Part shown: one piece after another, positions 32,137 to 42,249 of the stretch
Position numbering within the stretch: the first letter of the stretch is position 1
Layout of the letters: each line of letters opens with the position of its first letter
Assembly (NCBI RefSeq): GCF_900698995.1
Contig: NZ_LR217735.1
Coordinates: forward strand, 372,001 to 436,000
Reading direction: 5' to 3'
From: Erwinia_E haradaeae_C
GTDB taxonomy: Bacteria; Pseudomonadota; Gammaproteobacteria; Enterobacterales; Enterobacteriaceae
DNA: 64,000 nt
The notes under the pieces: model-generated
Database searches by the model: none
Seen by the model: only the letters and a program-made list of their open reading frames with translations
What the model was told of the DNA's origin: nothing
Made by a program: the position numbers and the translations under genes

Positions 32137-33966
32137 ATGTGTGGAATTATTGGTGCTGTTTCCCAGCGGGATATTGCAAAAATTCTTCTTGAAGGGCTTC
32201 GTTGTCTTGAATATCGTGGTTATGATTCTGCTGGTCTTATGGTAGTTAACTCCACCGGAAAGGCAAACCGTTTGCGCTGTGTTGGAAAAGTGAACAATTT
32301 AATCTGCGCAGCAGAACATGCTGTACTTTTAGGAGAAACTGGTATTGCGCATACACGATGGGCTACGCATGGAAAACCAGAAGAAACTAATGCTCACCCA
32401 CATATATCTACTAATATTGCAGTAGTGCATAATGGAATTATTGAGAATTATGAGCTATTACGTGACCAATTACGGGATCGGGGTTATACTTTTTTTTCAG
32501 AGACTGACACGGAAGTAGTGGCTCATTTAGTGCACTGGGAGCAACAAAGGGGCGGTTCATTACTTTCAGTAGTACAGCGTATTATTCCAGATCTTTGTGG
32601 TACTTATGGTATGGTAATATTAGACACTTACTCTCCTGATAGATTAATTGCTGCTCGCTCTGGCAGTCCTTTAGTGATTGGTTGTGGTATCGGTGAAAAT
32701 TTTATTGTTTCGGATCCTATGGCATTACTGTCAGTGACCCGTCGTTTTATATATCTAGAAGAAGGAGATATTGCACAAATTAGCTCTTATGGTATTGAAA
32801 TTATAGATCGCTGCAATAATATTGCGCAGCGTTGCGAAATAAAATTAGACACACATTATGATGCAGGAAATAAAGGTTTATATAATCATTATATGCAGAA
32901 AGAGATTTATGAACAACCTTTGGTATTAAAAAATACGCTAAGTGGTCGTTATAATAATAGTCTTGTTGAGTTTTCTGAGTTTAATGATCAGGCTTATTCT
33001 CTTCTAGAAAAAGTTGAGCATATACAGATTGTAGCATGTGGTACGTCTTATCACTCCGGAATGGTTGCTCGTTATTGGCTTGAGTCGCTAGCGAATATGC
33101 CTTGTGATGTTGAAATTGCTTCTGAATTTCGTTATCGAAAATTCGTAGTACGAGAAAACAGTTTATTTATTACTTTGTCTCAGTCTGGAGAGACGGCTGA
33201 TACATTAGCAGCATTACGCTTATCTAAGAATTTAGGATATTTAGGATCTTTATCTATCTGTAATGTATCTTCTTCCTCTTTAGTACGTGAATCTGATTTT
33301 TCGCTTATGACGAAAGCGGGAATAGAAGTTGGTGTAGCATCAACTAAATCTTTTACTACTCAATTAGTGGTTTTATTAATTCTAGTAGCAAAAATTAGTA
33401 GTTTAAAAGGTGGAACCTCAAAAGTAGAGAGAGAGATTGTTAATGCTCTAAGGATATTGCCAGATTGTATTGAAAAGGTATTATTGCAAGATAAACTCAT
33501 TGCTAAATTAGCAGAGAACTTTTCTAATAAAAATCATGCTTTATTTATTGGGCGAGGAGAACAATATCCAATAGCTATGGAGGGGGCTCTAAAATTAAAA
33601 GAAATCTCTTATATTCATGCTGAGGCTTATGCTGCTGGTGAATTAAAACATGGTCCATTAGCATTAATTGATTCTGAGATGCCAGTTATTGTAGTTGCGC
33701 CACAGAACACACTATTAGATAAACTCAAATCTAATATTGAAGAGGTACGTGCTAGAGGTGGTCTTCTGTATATTTTTACTGATTCTCTTTCTAATTTTTC
33801 AAGTAGTAATAACATGCATATTGTTCCTTTACCTCATATTCCAGCAGTACTTGAACCTATTGTTTATATTGTGCCATTACAGTTATTAAGCTATTATATT
33901 GCCCTTATACGAGGTACTGATTTAGATAAGCCTCGTAACTTAGCAAAATCAGTAACAGTAGAATAA
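32137..33966 (+). CDS. glmS: glutamine-fructose-6-phosphate aminotransferase (isomerising)
   Basis: Makes glucosamine-6-phosphate from fructose-6-phosphate and glutamine, the first step towards UDP-GlcNAc. At 609 residues it has the E. coli length. The glutaminase nucleophile is cysteine 2 (MCGIIGAV), with HTRWATHGKPEETNAHPH and HNGIIENYELLRDQL following. The C-terminal half has two sugar-isomerase (SIS) domains with ACGTSYHSGMVARYW and SQSGETADTLAALR, and the ending LDKPRNLAKSVTVE is complete. Preceded by AGGAACTC before the ATG. In E. coli its mRNA is controlled by the small RNA GlmZ; I did not identify a matching site. Confidence 0.97.
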   Translation: MCGIIGAVSQRDIAKILLEGLRCLEYRGYDSAGLMVVNSTGKANRLRCVGKVNNLICAAEHAVLLGETGIAHTRWATHGKPEETNAHPHISTNIAVVHNGIIENYELLRDQLRDRGYTFFSETDTEVVAHLVHWEQQRGGSLLSVVQRIIPDLCGTYGMVILDTYSPDRLIAARSGSPLVIGCGIGENFIVSDPMALLSVTRRFIYLEEGDIAQISSYGIEIIDRCNNIAQRCEIKLDTHYDAGNKGLYNHYMQKEIYEQPLVLKNTLSGRYNNSLVEFSEFNDQAYSLLEKVEHIQIVACGTSYHSGMVARYWLESLANMPCDVEIASEFRYRKFVVRENSLFITLSQSGETADTLAALRLSKNLGYLGSLSICNVSSSSLVRESDFSLMTKAGIEVGVASTKSFTTQLVVLLILVAKISSLKGGTSKVEREIVNALRILPDCIEKVLLQDKLIAKLAENFSNKNHALFIGRGEQYPIAMEGALKLKEISYIHAEAYAAGELKHGPLALIDSEMPVIVVAPQNTLLDKLKSNIEEVRARGGLLYIFTDSLSNFSSSNNMHIVPLPHIPAVLEPIVYIVPLQLLSYYIALIRGTDLDKPRNLAKSVTVE

Positions 33967-34120
33967 TTCTTCATCTTTTCTAAAATTAAATAAAACAATA
34001 GCATTAAGAGATAATTATTCGATACTCATAAGTTCAAACAATGAGTTGTTGTAGTATCTACAATACCTCAATTCTATTTTCTGTATAAATATACTATATT
34101 TATATTTGATAGTGATAATT

Positions 34121-35509
34121 TTAAATACCTGCCATTTTTTCAGGTTTAACCCAGGTATCAAATTGAGCTTCTGTTAAAAATCCCAGTTGTACTGCAGATT
34201 CTTTTAATGTTAACCCCTCTTTATGAGCTTTTTGAGCAATTTTTGCTGATTTATCATAACCGATATGTGAACTAAGAGCTGTTACAAGCATTAATGATTC
34301 ATCAAGTAATTTACGAATACGATGATAATTAGGTTGTATACCCAGTGCACAATGTTGATTGAAACTATTTATGCCATCAGATAATATGCGCAAGGATTGT
34401 AAAAAATTATATATCACCATGGGTCTGTATACATTTAATTCAAAGTTACCCGATGCTCCACCTATATTAATTGCTACGTCATTTCCCATCACTTGGCAGC
34501 ATATCATGGTTACCGCTTCACACTGAGTAGGATTTATCTTGCCTGGCATGATGGAGCTGCCAGGTTCATTTTCGGGAATATTAATCTCACCAATACCACA
34601 TCTTGGACCAGAAGATAACCATCGAATGTCGTTAGAAATCTTCATTAAAGAAGCTGATAGATTTTTTAGGGAACCATGAGCATGGACTATAGCATCGCAA
34701 GTTGCTAATGCCTCAAACTTATTTGGCGCTGTAATAAATTTTATTTTGGTTAGCGCGACAATTTCATTGACCATACGAAAGGCATACTCAGGGTGAGCAT
34801 TTAGACCATTACCTACAGCTGTTCCTCCTATCGCCAACTCTAATAAATGAGGTATACTTTGTTGAATGTGGACTAGATTATGCTTAAGCATTGATTTCCA
34901 ACCTGAAATCTCCTGCCCAAGAGTTAACGGAGTGGCATCTTGTAAATGAGTGCGACCGATTTTGATAATATCTTTAAAGACTCTAGATTTATGGTATAGT
35001 GTTGTATGGAGTGCCTTTATTGCTGGGATTAGATTGTTTTTTATAGCTAAGACCGCTGCAATATGCATGGCAGTCGGAAAAACATCATTAGAGCTCTGAC
35101 TGTTATTGACTTCATCGTTCGGATGAATTAAGCGAGACATTCCGCGCTCGCCTCCAAGAAGTTCACTGGCGCGATTAGCGAGAACTTCATTCATATTCAT
35201 ATTTGTTTGAGTACCAGATCCGGTTTGCCAGACCGAAAGTGGGAATTCTTTATAATGTTTTTTAGCTAGTACTTCATCAGCTGCTAATATAATCGCTTCT
35301 GCGTGAGTAGATTTTATTAAACCAAGCTCTTGATTAACTTTTGCAGCTGCACGTTTAGTGAGTGCTATTGCATATAAAAGCTCTTCTGGCATTTTTTCTG
35401 TGGAAATGCAAAAATATTTTAGAGAACGCTGTGTTTGTGCACCCCAGAGCTGATTTGCAGGAACCTCAATAGTACCCATAGAATCCTGCTCAATGCGGGT
35501 TTTATACAT
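34121..35509 (-). CDS. fumC: class II fumarate hydratase
   Basis: Interconverts fumarate and malate in the TCA cycle with an oxygen-stable, iron-free enzyme. The 462 residues are close to E. coli FumC (467; the last few residues are missing). Motifs: WQTGSGTQTNMNMNEV, the active-site region HPNDEVNNSQSSNDVFPT, IGRTHLQDATPLTLGQE and the superfamily signature GSSIMPGKINPTQCE with the catalytic serine. The strong match across the substrate region favours fumarase over aspartase or argininosuccinate lyase. GAGGA lies seven bases before the ATG. It is convergent with glmS. A duplicated 14-bp unit lies just upstream. Confidence 0.97.
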   Translation of the reverse strand: MYKTRIEQDSMGTIEVPANQLWGAQTQRSLKYFCISTEKMPEELLYAIALTKRAAAKVNQELGLIKSTHAEAIILAADEVLAKKHYKEFPLSVWQTGSGTQTNMNMNEVLANRASELLGGERGMSRLIHPNDEVNNSQSSNDVFPTAMHIAAVLAIKNNLIPAIKALHTTLYHKSRVFKDIIKIGRTHLQDATPLTLGQEISGWKSMLKHNLVHIQQSIPHLLELAIGGTAVGNGLNAHPEYAFRMVNEIVALTKIKFITAPNKFEALATCDAIVHAHGSLKNLSASLMKISNDIRWLSSGPRCGIGEINIPENEPGSSIMPGKINPTQCEAVTMICCQVMGNDVAINIGGASGNFELNVYRPMVIYNFLQSLRILSDGINSFNQHCALGIQPNYHRIRKLLDESLMLVTALSSHIGYDKSAKIAQKAHKEGLTLKESAVQLGFLTEAQFDTWVKPEKMAGI

Positions 35510-35522
35510 TTTTATCCTCGTC

Positions 35523-35550
35523 TAGGTAGTAGGCAGTAGGTAGTAGGCAG
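35523..35550. repeat. two tandem copies of a 14-bp unit in the fumC leader
   Basis: TAGGTAGTAGGCAG occurs at 35523-35536 and again at 35537-35550, 14 bases upstream of the fumC start codon. The unit is much richer in G than the surrounding spacer and has the internal pattern TAGTAGGCAG. Confidence 0.9.
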
Positions 35551-37172
35551 GGAAAATATAGTAATTATGATAAACGATTAGAATTATATATAGAGATATT
35601 CTATCTACTAGATGATAATGACTTTAAATAGGTCTATAAGTATATTTGGCATGCTATGTTATATTTTTGTATATATTACGAGCTAAAAAATGATATTTAT
35701 CTTATGATGCTTTCATTGTATTCCGCTCTTTAGATAAGTATCTATTTATACTGATTGAAATAAATACTAGGATGTATAATTTATCTATTTAGTAGTTTTT
35801 TATGAATAATTAATTTTGATAAAAATTTTATTGAAATATAAATATATTATTATAATATATAATAAATTATTTATATAATAAAAGATAGATGATAAATAAA
35901 TGTAGTAAGATTTAATTTTTATGAATAATATCTAGACATACTATGATAAAAATATATTAATATAATTATAGCGTATAATTTTAAAAATACAAATATATAG
36001 ATATTTTTATTACAAATCGCTAATAAATTTGTATTTTTAGTTTTGTCTAAATTGCTTATCATCTTACATTTCAGATGTTAAGATTAGTGAATTATTTTTA
36101 TATGAATTAGTTTGATTTGTTTAGTTTTTATTTTTAAGCGACATTTAAAAAAATATAGATCTATTATTGTTGATTTTTTGTTTAGAAAATATTTTTAAGA
36201 GCGCGTAATCGCTAAAAAGCTTACTAAAATATACATTGAGAACTAGTTTGATGTAAGTGGTGTGATATCTTTATTGTAAAGATAAATATCATCTATCAGA
36301 ATAAGTTTTCAGAATGATGGGTTGATTAAAATTTTTTATTGACAATTTTTGGTAAATGCACACAAAATATAGTTTATAATATAAATATATTTTATTTATT
36401 AGTATGTTTACTAACTGAGACTGGACCTGAAAATATAGAATTTGCATATCATGTATGATGATATAATTATAACATCTCGCTAGGTAATGTCTTTTAAACA
36501 GATTTATATATTATCAATTGTAAGAAATTTCTATAATTATTTCTATGATTTATAAATATAATATTAGACTGAGAACATATGTAAAATCTATCGTATTCTA
36601 ACATGAGTTTTGATTTTGTACTATGAAGTTTCTATATCGCTTAAATGCTATTTTTTACACTGTTTTGGATATAATTGGTTTTTTTTGAAAGTGTAGATTT
36701 TAGAATAAAATTATTTTTTGAGTAAGATGTATTATAAAATGATTAGTATGTGTTATTTAAATCTTTTTGTTAAAGTAATGTAATTATATTACAAGTACCG
36801 TGGAACATTTAAATCATTCTTGTAAAAATTGCTCTATAATAATTGCTGTCTTATAATAATTTGTATAGTTAAATATCATACATTAAGTACTAGAAGTGTT
36901 AGGCATAAATACTAGATATTTATGTTTATGTTATATATTGAATATTAAATAGAGTTAGAGCCGTGAGTGTAGTTTTGAATAAAATGATTGTGCTATGGTT
37001 GATTTTTTTGATTTTAACTTATTAATCATAATTAATGAGGCGTTTGATTGATAGTCAAAAGACTTAACAGTGTTTAAAATTAACACCATCTAAAAGATGA
37101 TTTTGAATGTTAGTGAGATGTTAATGAGCTCTTTTACCTCTGAATTCTCAGAATTTTATTTAGGAGTTGATC
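35551..37172. other. gene-free divergent spacer fumC / peroxiredoxin
   Basis: About 1.6 kb, very AT-rich. No gene remnant, RNA gene or regulator site recognised. TAGGAG at 37161-37166 is the Shine-Dalgarno of the next gene. Confidence 0.55.
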
Positions 37173-37775
37173 ATGGTTTTAGTGACACATCCCGCCCCTG
37201 ATTTTACTGCTGCTGCTGTTTTGGGAAACGGTAATATCATAGAGAAATTTAACTTTATAGAACACGTTAATGGAAAAATGTGTGTGCTTTTCTTTTGGCC
37301 AATGGATTTTACGTTTGTGTGTCCATCTGAGCTGATTGCGTTTAATAAAAGATATCAAGAATTTCAGAAGCGTGATGTAGAGGTTATTGGCGTATCTTCT
37401 GACTCGCAGTTTGTTCATAACGCATGGCGTAAAACACCAATTAATCGCGGTGGAGTTGGTGATATTCAGTATACTATGGTTGCTGATATTAAGCATGAAA
37501 TTCAGAAATCTTGGGGTATCGAGCACCCTCAAATCGGTGTAGCATTACGTGCCTCTTTCTTAATTGATCAAGTCGGTATAGTTCGACATCAAGTGGTAAA
37601 TGATCTACCATTAGGTCGTAATATTAATGAAATGTTACGTATGGTTGATGCACTTAATTTTTATGAAAAGAATGGAGAGGTATGTCCAGCGCAATGGGAA
37701 AAAGGTAAAAATGGTATTATAGCATCGCCTGATGGGATTTCTCAATATTTAGATATGCATATAGATCAATTATAA
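37173..37775 (+). CDS. typical 2-Cys peroxiredoxin (AhpC/TSA family)
   Basis: Reduces hydrogen peroxide and organic peroxides with thiol electrons in the cytosol. From the ATG at 37173 (six bases after TAGGAG) it has 200 residues; the frame opens two codons earlier at TTG. The peroxidatic cysteine is C50 in PMDFTFVCPSE and the resolving cysteine C171 in GEVCPAQW, the arrangement of typical 2-Cys enzymes. The sequence resembles the thioredoxin-linked Prx1/TSA branch commonly annotated ahpC or tsaA, and no ahpF neighbour is present, so the electron donor is probably thioredoxin. It stands alone with its own terminator downstream. Confidence 0.93.
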   Translation: MVLVTHPAPDFTAAAVLGNGNIIEKFNFIEHVNGKMCVLFFWPMDFTFVCPSELIAFNKRYQEFQKRDVEVIGVSSDSQFVHNAWRKTPINRGGVGDIQYTMVADIKHEIQKSWGIEHPQIGVALRASFLIDQVGIVRHQVVNDLPLGRNINEMLRMVDALNFYEKNGEVCPAQWEKGKNGIIASPDGISQYLDMHIDQL

Positions 37776-37943
37776 TGCATGCGTAATGTTGTAATTAAAG
37801 TGCGAGAAAACTTAATATTAATAATTAAACTATTTTTTTGACAAAAAAATCAACTTATAGGCGAAATGTTAGCATTTAAGATATTGTATTGTTAATTTTA
37901 ATACTTAAGGATGATAATTGGTTATCTTTGATTATGTAATCCT
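37776..37943. other. 3' region of the peroxiredoxin gene
   Basis: AT-rich, with a TTGACA at about 37838 that could be a promoter -35 but has no good -10 at the usual distance. Nothing else seen. Confidence 0.35.
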
Positions 37944-37987
37944 AAAAGTTACTAGTTTTATTTTTGTTGAAAACTAGTAACTTTTTT
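37944..37987 (+). terminator. intrinsic terminator after the peroxiredoxin gene
   Basis: AAAAGTTACTAGTTTT (37944-37959) pairs perfectly with 37970-37985 to make a 16-bp stem around a 10-nt loop, ending in six T. It lies about 170 bases after the stop codon. Confidence 0.75.
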
Positions 37988-38140
37988 AATATTTTTCAGT
38001 TAATTTAAATTTTATTTTGCCTAATAAAAGATCACATAATTAAAGATTTTATCTTGTGAAAGATAACAATAAGATTATAGTCTGTCAGATTTTTATAAAA
38101 TGATCATTTTTTCTCTTTTTCTGCATTATTTGAGATAATT

Positions 38141-39070
38141 ATGCGGTTGATACGTGGTATACATAACTTAAGGGCAAGAGATCGTGGTTGTGCATTAACT
38201 ATTGGTAACTTTGATGGTGTACATCGAGGGCATCAGGCACTATTGGCACAATTATGCAGAAAAGGGCGTGAATGTAATGTTCCAGTAATGGTTATGTTGT
38301 TTGAGCCTCATCCATTAGAAAGATTCTCCCTAGGGTCAGCTCCTCCCCGTTTGACCAGATTACATGAAAAGTTGTGTTATTTGAAAAATTTTGGAGTAAA
38401 TTTAGTATTATGTATTCGTTTTAGTCATAATTTTGCCTCACAAAGTGCACATAATTTTATTATTGATTTATTAATAAATAAATTAAGTATAACATTATTA
38501 GCAGTAGGGGATGATTTTCGCTTTGGGTCAGAACGAAGCGGTGATTTTTTTTTATTACAAAATGCTTCTATCCGTTATGGTTTTGAAATTTTTGGCGCAA
38601 AGACATTGTTGAATGATAAACAACGTATCAGCAGTACTGCAATACGTCAGGCATTAGCTACAAATAATTTATCTTTAGCTACAATATTATTAGGGCGCCC
38701 ATTTAGTATATGTGGCAAAGTAGTGTCTGGAGACTCAATTGGTCGTGTTCTTGGGTTTCCTACTGCTAATATAGCATTACTGCATACTATATCGCCGATA
38801 ATAGGAGTGTATGTTGTATATGTCAAAATATTGAATCATCAAATGTTTCATGGTGTAGCAAATATTGGAACGCGCCCAACATTAACACGATTGTATACAC
38901 AATTAGAAGTGCATATATTAGATACATCCATTGATTTGTATGGTCATTATATTGAAGTAATTTTTCTTTATAAAATAAGAGATGAAAAGCGTTTTGATTC
39001 TCTGTCTTCGTTAAAAAAACAAATTCAAAATGATGTAACAGTTGCTAAAAACTTTTTTAATCAGAAGTAG
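38141..39070 (+). CDS. ribF: bifunctional riboflavin kinase / FAD synthetase
   Basis: Converts riboflavin to FMN and then FAD. The 309 residues match E. coli (313). The N-terminal FMN adenylyltransferase domain shows LTIGNFDGVHRGHQALL and AVGDDFRFG; the C-terminal riboflavin kinase domain shows GRVLGFPTANI and GVANIGTRPTL with LEVHILD. The upstream stem TTATCTT / AAGATAA (38049-38066) is not a known riboswitch. In E. coli ileS and lspA follow; here nothing does for 0.9 kb, so the operon is broken up. FMN from this enzyme would feed UbiX. Confidence 0.96.
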   Translation: MRLIRGIHNLRARDRGCALTIGNFDGVHRGHQALLAQLCRKGRECNVPVMVMLFEPHPLERFSLGSAPPRLTRLHEKLCYLKNFGVNLVLCIRFSHNFASQSAHNFIIDLLINKLSITLLAVGDDFRFGSERSGDFFLLQNASIRYGFEIFGAKTLLNDKQRISSTAIRQALATNNLSLATILLGRPFSICGKVVSGDSIGRVLGFPTANIALLHTISPIIGVYVVYVKILNHQMFHGVANIGTRPTLTRLYTQLEVHILDTSIDLYGHYIEVIFLYKIRDEKRFDSLSSLKKQIQNDVTVAKNFFNQK

Positions 39071-40013
39071 CTTGTATTGATTACAATCGGATTATATAGA
39101 ATTTTTATATAATCCAAATTAGTCAAGCACTTATTACTTATTTAAAAACAAGATCTTTATTAAAAAAATTAATAAGAAACTAAAAGCTTTGTATATGTTG
39201 TATATATAATATTTTTATATACAAACTATATAAAATATCAACTGAATATTAACTAATATTATGCTTTGTTAGAATATTATTCTATAATACAAATAAAGAT
39301 AGATATTATATAATATAGAGGTTTGTGAAACAGTAGGAGGTAATTTTTACTTTAAATAACATCTTATTTGTTTATAGTTTAAATTTAATATTTAATATTG
39401 AATAATATGAATCTTTTTCTGTGAAAAAATTAATGAGAAAGTATAAATTTTTTAGTGAAATTCAAAATAAAGATTTATAATCTTCATCTAATTAGTAATC
39501 ATACCACATTATTAAGAATTGTTATTAGATAACATCATAATTCTTAGAAAAGTAAAAATTTTGCTTTTATTTGAGATTACTAGACTCGAGTCATTCTCAA
39601 ACATATCTATATAATATAAAGTTTATAGAAAAGATCGATATGCTTTATTAACCAAAACGCAATATTGTGAGATAGTTTTTCAATCTTTATAGTAAATAAA
39701 AATATTTTCAATATTAAATGCTGTATGCATAAACTCAGATGGTCATTTCGAATCTGTTCTATTTATTTTATAATATTAGATAGTAATATAGCGCTTTTAA
39801 GATAGCTCAAAACATTTTTAGTGTATTGTGTATGAGATATGATTTAGTCAATATGAAGCATCTCTTTTTATAGATACTTAGAGAGAAATTCTATTGATAT
39901 CGCCTAAAGATGAAAAGTTGGTATGTGTACTTATTTAAGATTTTTAAAGATATTGGTCTATATATAGACTTTGAATATTTTAAATATGTATATATTTTAG
40001 CAAAGGATTAATT
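39071..40013. other. gene-free spacer ribF-tusD
   Basis: About 0.9 kb, very AT-rich, no remnant of ileS or lspA recognised and no RNA gene. Confidence 0.55.
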
Positions 40014-40400
40014 ATGCGTTTTTGCCTTATAGTTACAGGGCCAGCTTATGGAACTCAAAATGCTAGTAGTGCTTGGTTATTTGCTAATGCAGTTATAGCT
40101 AATAATCATACTCTTAATAGTATTTTTTTTTATAGCGAGGGTGTTATGAATGCAAACGCATTACATTCGCCTGCTAGCGACGAAGTTAACTTAACTAATT
40201 TTTGGCAAAAATTACATCAGAAACATGGTGTTGTTCTAAATATTTGTATTTCTTCAGCATTACGACGTGGTGTTTGTAATCAAAAAGAATCATTAGCGCT
40301 GAATTTAGGAAAAGCTAATCTAGCTATAGGTTTTCGATGTACCGGTTTAGTCTCCTTAGCAGAAGCAGTGCTCACCTCTGATCGAGTAGTCAAATTTTAA
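40014..40400 (+). CDS. tusD: sulfurtransferase subunit TusD
   Basis: Catalytic subunit of the TusBCD complex, which passes persulfide sulfur from TusA to TusE for 2-thiolation of U34 in lysine, glutamate and glutamine tRNAs. It has 128 residues, as in E. coli. The start MRFCLIVTGPAYGTQNASSA and the sulfur-carrying cysteine in LNICISSALRRGV (about position 79) are conserved. It begins the tusDCB-rpsL-rpsG-fusA-tuf order. Its stop codon shares a base with the tusC start (TAATG). Confidence 0.95.
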   Translation: MRFCLIVTGPAYGTQNASSAWLFANAVIANNHTLNSIFFYSEGVMNANALHSPASDEVNLTNFWQKLHQKHGVVLNICISSALRRGVCNQKESLALNLGKANLAIGFRCTGLVSLAEAVLTSDRVVKF

Positions 40401-40759
40401 TGAATGATATTGCTTTTGTTTTTACACAGTGTCCACATGGCTCCAGTTCTGGACGTGAAGGTCTAGATGCAGTTTTAGCGGCATTAACGTTAACTAAAAA
40501 AATTGGCTTATTTTTTGTGAGTGATGGCGTTTTACAGTTATTGCCAGGACAAAATAGCAATGTTATTTTAGCACGTAATTACAGTGTTACATTTGGTGTT
40601 CTTCCTTTATATGATATCACACAGTTTTATGTTTGTGCAGCAGCGCTCGAAGAGCGTGGTATACCAACTAAGAACCAGTTTCTTATAAAAGTACATATAT
40701 TATTTCCAAGAGATTTACGCATTAAATTAAATGACTATGATCAGATAATTACTTTTTAG
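40400..40759 (+). CDS. tusC: sulfurtransferase subunit TusC
   Basis: Structural subunit of the TusBCD hexamer. The 119 residues equal the E. coli length. Family landmarks: IAFVFTQCPHGSSSGREGLDA, DGVLQLLPGQ and NDYDQIITF at the end. Translation is probably coupled to tusD through the TAATG overlap. Confidence 0.95.
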   Translation: MNDIAFVFTQCPHGSSSGREGLDAVLAALTLTKKIGLFFVSDGVLQLLPGQNSNVILARNYSVTFGVLPLYDITQFYVCAAALEERGIPTKNQFLIKVHILFPRDLRIKLNDYDQIITF

Positions 40760-40766
40760 GATTATC

Positions 40767-41054
40767 ATGTTACATACTATCTCTCGCTCACCTTTTTATT
40801 GTGATTTCCCAGCTATTTTACGTCTTATCTCTACAGGGGATGATGTCTTATTATTAGAGGATGGTGTTCTTTCTGGAGTAAAGGGGTCTAACATTCTTCA
40901 AGAGCTTTTAAGCGCAAGGATTACCTTATACATTTTAAAGGAGGATCTTGTTGCTCGCGGTCTGCTAATATATATATCCTCGAAGGTACAAGTTATTAGT
41001 TATGATGAATTTATAAAACTAAGAATAAAAAATCTTCAGCAAATAGCATGGTAA
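40767..41054 (+). CDS. tusB: sulfurtransferase subunit TusB
   Basis: Smallest TusBCD subunit, 95 residues as in E. coli. Starts MLHTISRSPFYCDFPAILRL and ends KNLQQIAW; LLLEDGVLSG in the middle is typical. It follows tusC by seven bases and lies just upstream of the str promoter. Confidence 0.94.
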   Translation: MLHTISRSPFYCDFPAILRLISTGDDVLLLEDGVLSGVKGSNILQELLSARITLYILKEDLVARGLLIYISSKVQVISYDEFIKLRIKNLQQIAW

Positions 41055-41084
41055 ATAACATGCGGCGGTTCTTTTTGTTATTTC

Positions 41085-41114
41085 TTGACTTTTGATAGTA
41101 TTAAGTGTAATAAT
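41085..41114 (+). promoter_or_regulatory. probable sigma-70 promoter of the str operon
   Basis: TTGACT (41085-41090, five of six to consensus) and AATAAT (41109-41114, five of six) are separated by 18 bases. Transcription would start near 41121, giving an rpsL leader of about 70 bases. Confidence 0.5.
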
Positions 41115-41191
41115 TTTAAATTAGTATTATTTTGCCAGTCACAAGGAAAAATTGCTGGTATCAGAAAAATCCAGAAGTCTAGGAGCGAGTT

Positions 41192-41566
41192 ATGGCAACA
41201 GTTAACCAGTTGGTGCGAAAACCACGTGTACGAAAACTTGTAAAAAGCAATGTACCTGCGTTAGAGGGATGTCCTCAAAAACGTGGCGTATGTACTCGCG
41301 TTTATACGACTACCCCTAAAAAACCAAATTCAGCTTTGCGTAAAGTATGTCGTGTTCGTTTAACTAACGGGTTTGAAGTTACCTCTTATATTGGGGGGGA
41401 AGGTCATAATCTTCAAGAACATTCTGTGATCTTAATTCGTGGTGGTCGTGTAAAAGATCTGCCAGGTGTGCGGTATCATACTGTACGTGGTTCATTAGAT
41501 TGCTCTGGTGTTAAAGATTGCAAGCAGGCACGTTCTAAATATGGCGTAAAAAAACCAAAATCTTAA
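41192..41566 (+). CDS. rpsL: 30S ribosomal protein S12
   Basis: Decoding-site protein, 124 residues as in E. coli. The conserved loop TTTPKKPNSALRKVCRV with the streptomycin-relevant lysines and GVRYHTVRG are intact. One unusual change is a cysteine (C110) where E. coli has arginine in SGVKDRKQARSKYG. AGGAG lies upstream of the ATG. First gene of the str operon. Confidence 0.98.
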   Translation: MATVNQLVRKPRVRKLVKSNVPALEGCPQKRGVCTRVYTTTPKKPNSALRKVCRVRLTNGFEVTSYIGGEGHNLQEHSVILIRGGRVKDLPGVRYHTVRGSLDCSGVKDCKQARSKYGVKKPKS

Positions 41567-41697
41567 TTTGTAAATGATTTTCTGTAAGAGTTCAGAAAGT
41601 CTAAATTTTATTAATAAGGTCAAGGGTTATTTAATTGGTATAGTTTGAAAAGAACCTAAGAGTGTTTAAGTATTATGAATGAATAATGGAGTATCTT

Positions 41698-42168
41698 ATG
41701 CCACGTCGTCGCATTATAGGTCAGCGTAAAATTTTACCTGATCCAAAATTTGGCTCTGAGTTACTAGCTAAGTTTGTCAATATCCTTATGGTTGATGGTA
41801 AAAAATCTATTGCTGAAACTATTGTCTATCGTGCGATAGAGACTGTGATCCAGCGTTCTGGTAGGCAGGGGCTAGAAATATTTGAAGTTGCTTTAGATCA
41901 TGTTCGTCCGATTGTAGAGGTAAAATCTAGACGTGTTGGTGGGTCTACATATCAGGTTCCCGTAGAAGTTCGCCCTGTACGTCGGAATGCGCTTGCAATG
42001 CGTTGGATTGTTGAGGCGGCTCGTAAACGTAGTGATAAATCTATGGCGTTACGTTTAGCAAATGAACTAGCTGATGCTGCAGACAATAGAGGGAATGCAG
42101 TAAAAAAACGTGAAGACGTTCATCGTATGGCTGAGGCTAATAAGGCATTTGCACATTATCGTTGGTAA
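41698..42168 (+). CDS. rpsG: 30S ribosomal protein S7
   Basis: Head-assembly protein of the 30S subunit that contacts the E-site tRNA. The start is the ATG at 41698 (MPRRRIIGQRKILPDPKFG), six bases after GGAG; an ATG four codons earlier overlaps that ribosome binding site. This gives 156 residues, the shorter form seen in E. coli B. The KSRRVGGSTYQVPVEVRP core is unchanged. In E. coli S7 represses its own operon; I did not map a matching site. Confidence 0.98.
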   Translation: MPRRRIIGQRKILPDPKFGSELLAKFVNILMVDGKKSIAETIVYRAIETVIQRSGRQGLEIFEVALDHVRPIVEVKSRRVGGSTYQVPVEVRPVRRNALAMRWIVEAARKRSDKSMALRLANELADAADNRGNAVKKREDVHRMAEANKAFAHYRW

Positions 42169-42249
42169 AATTAAATTATTAGAATAATTGAATAAATAAC
42201 TGATTTGCTTTCCGTATTGACTAAAACAGCAGAGACTCAGAGGAATCAC

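Noticed and set aside
37179..37532. Antisense 117-codon frame in the peroxiredoxin gene
   Set aside because: Shadow of an intact conserved gene, no recognisable motif.
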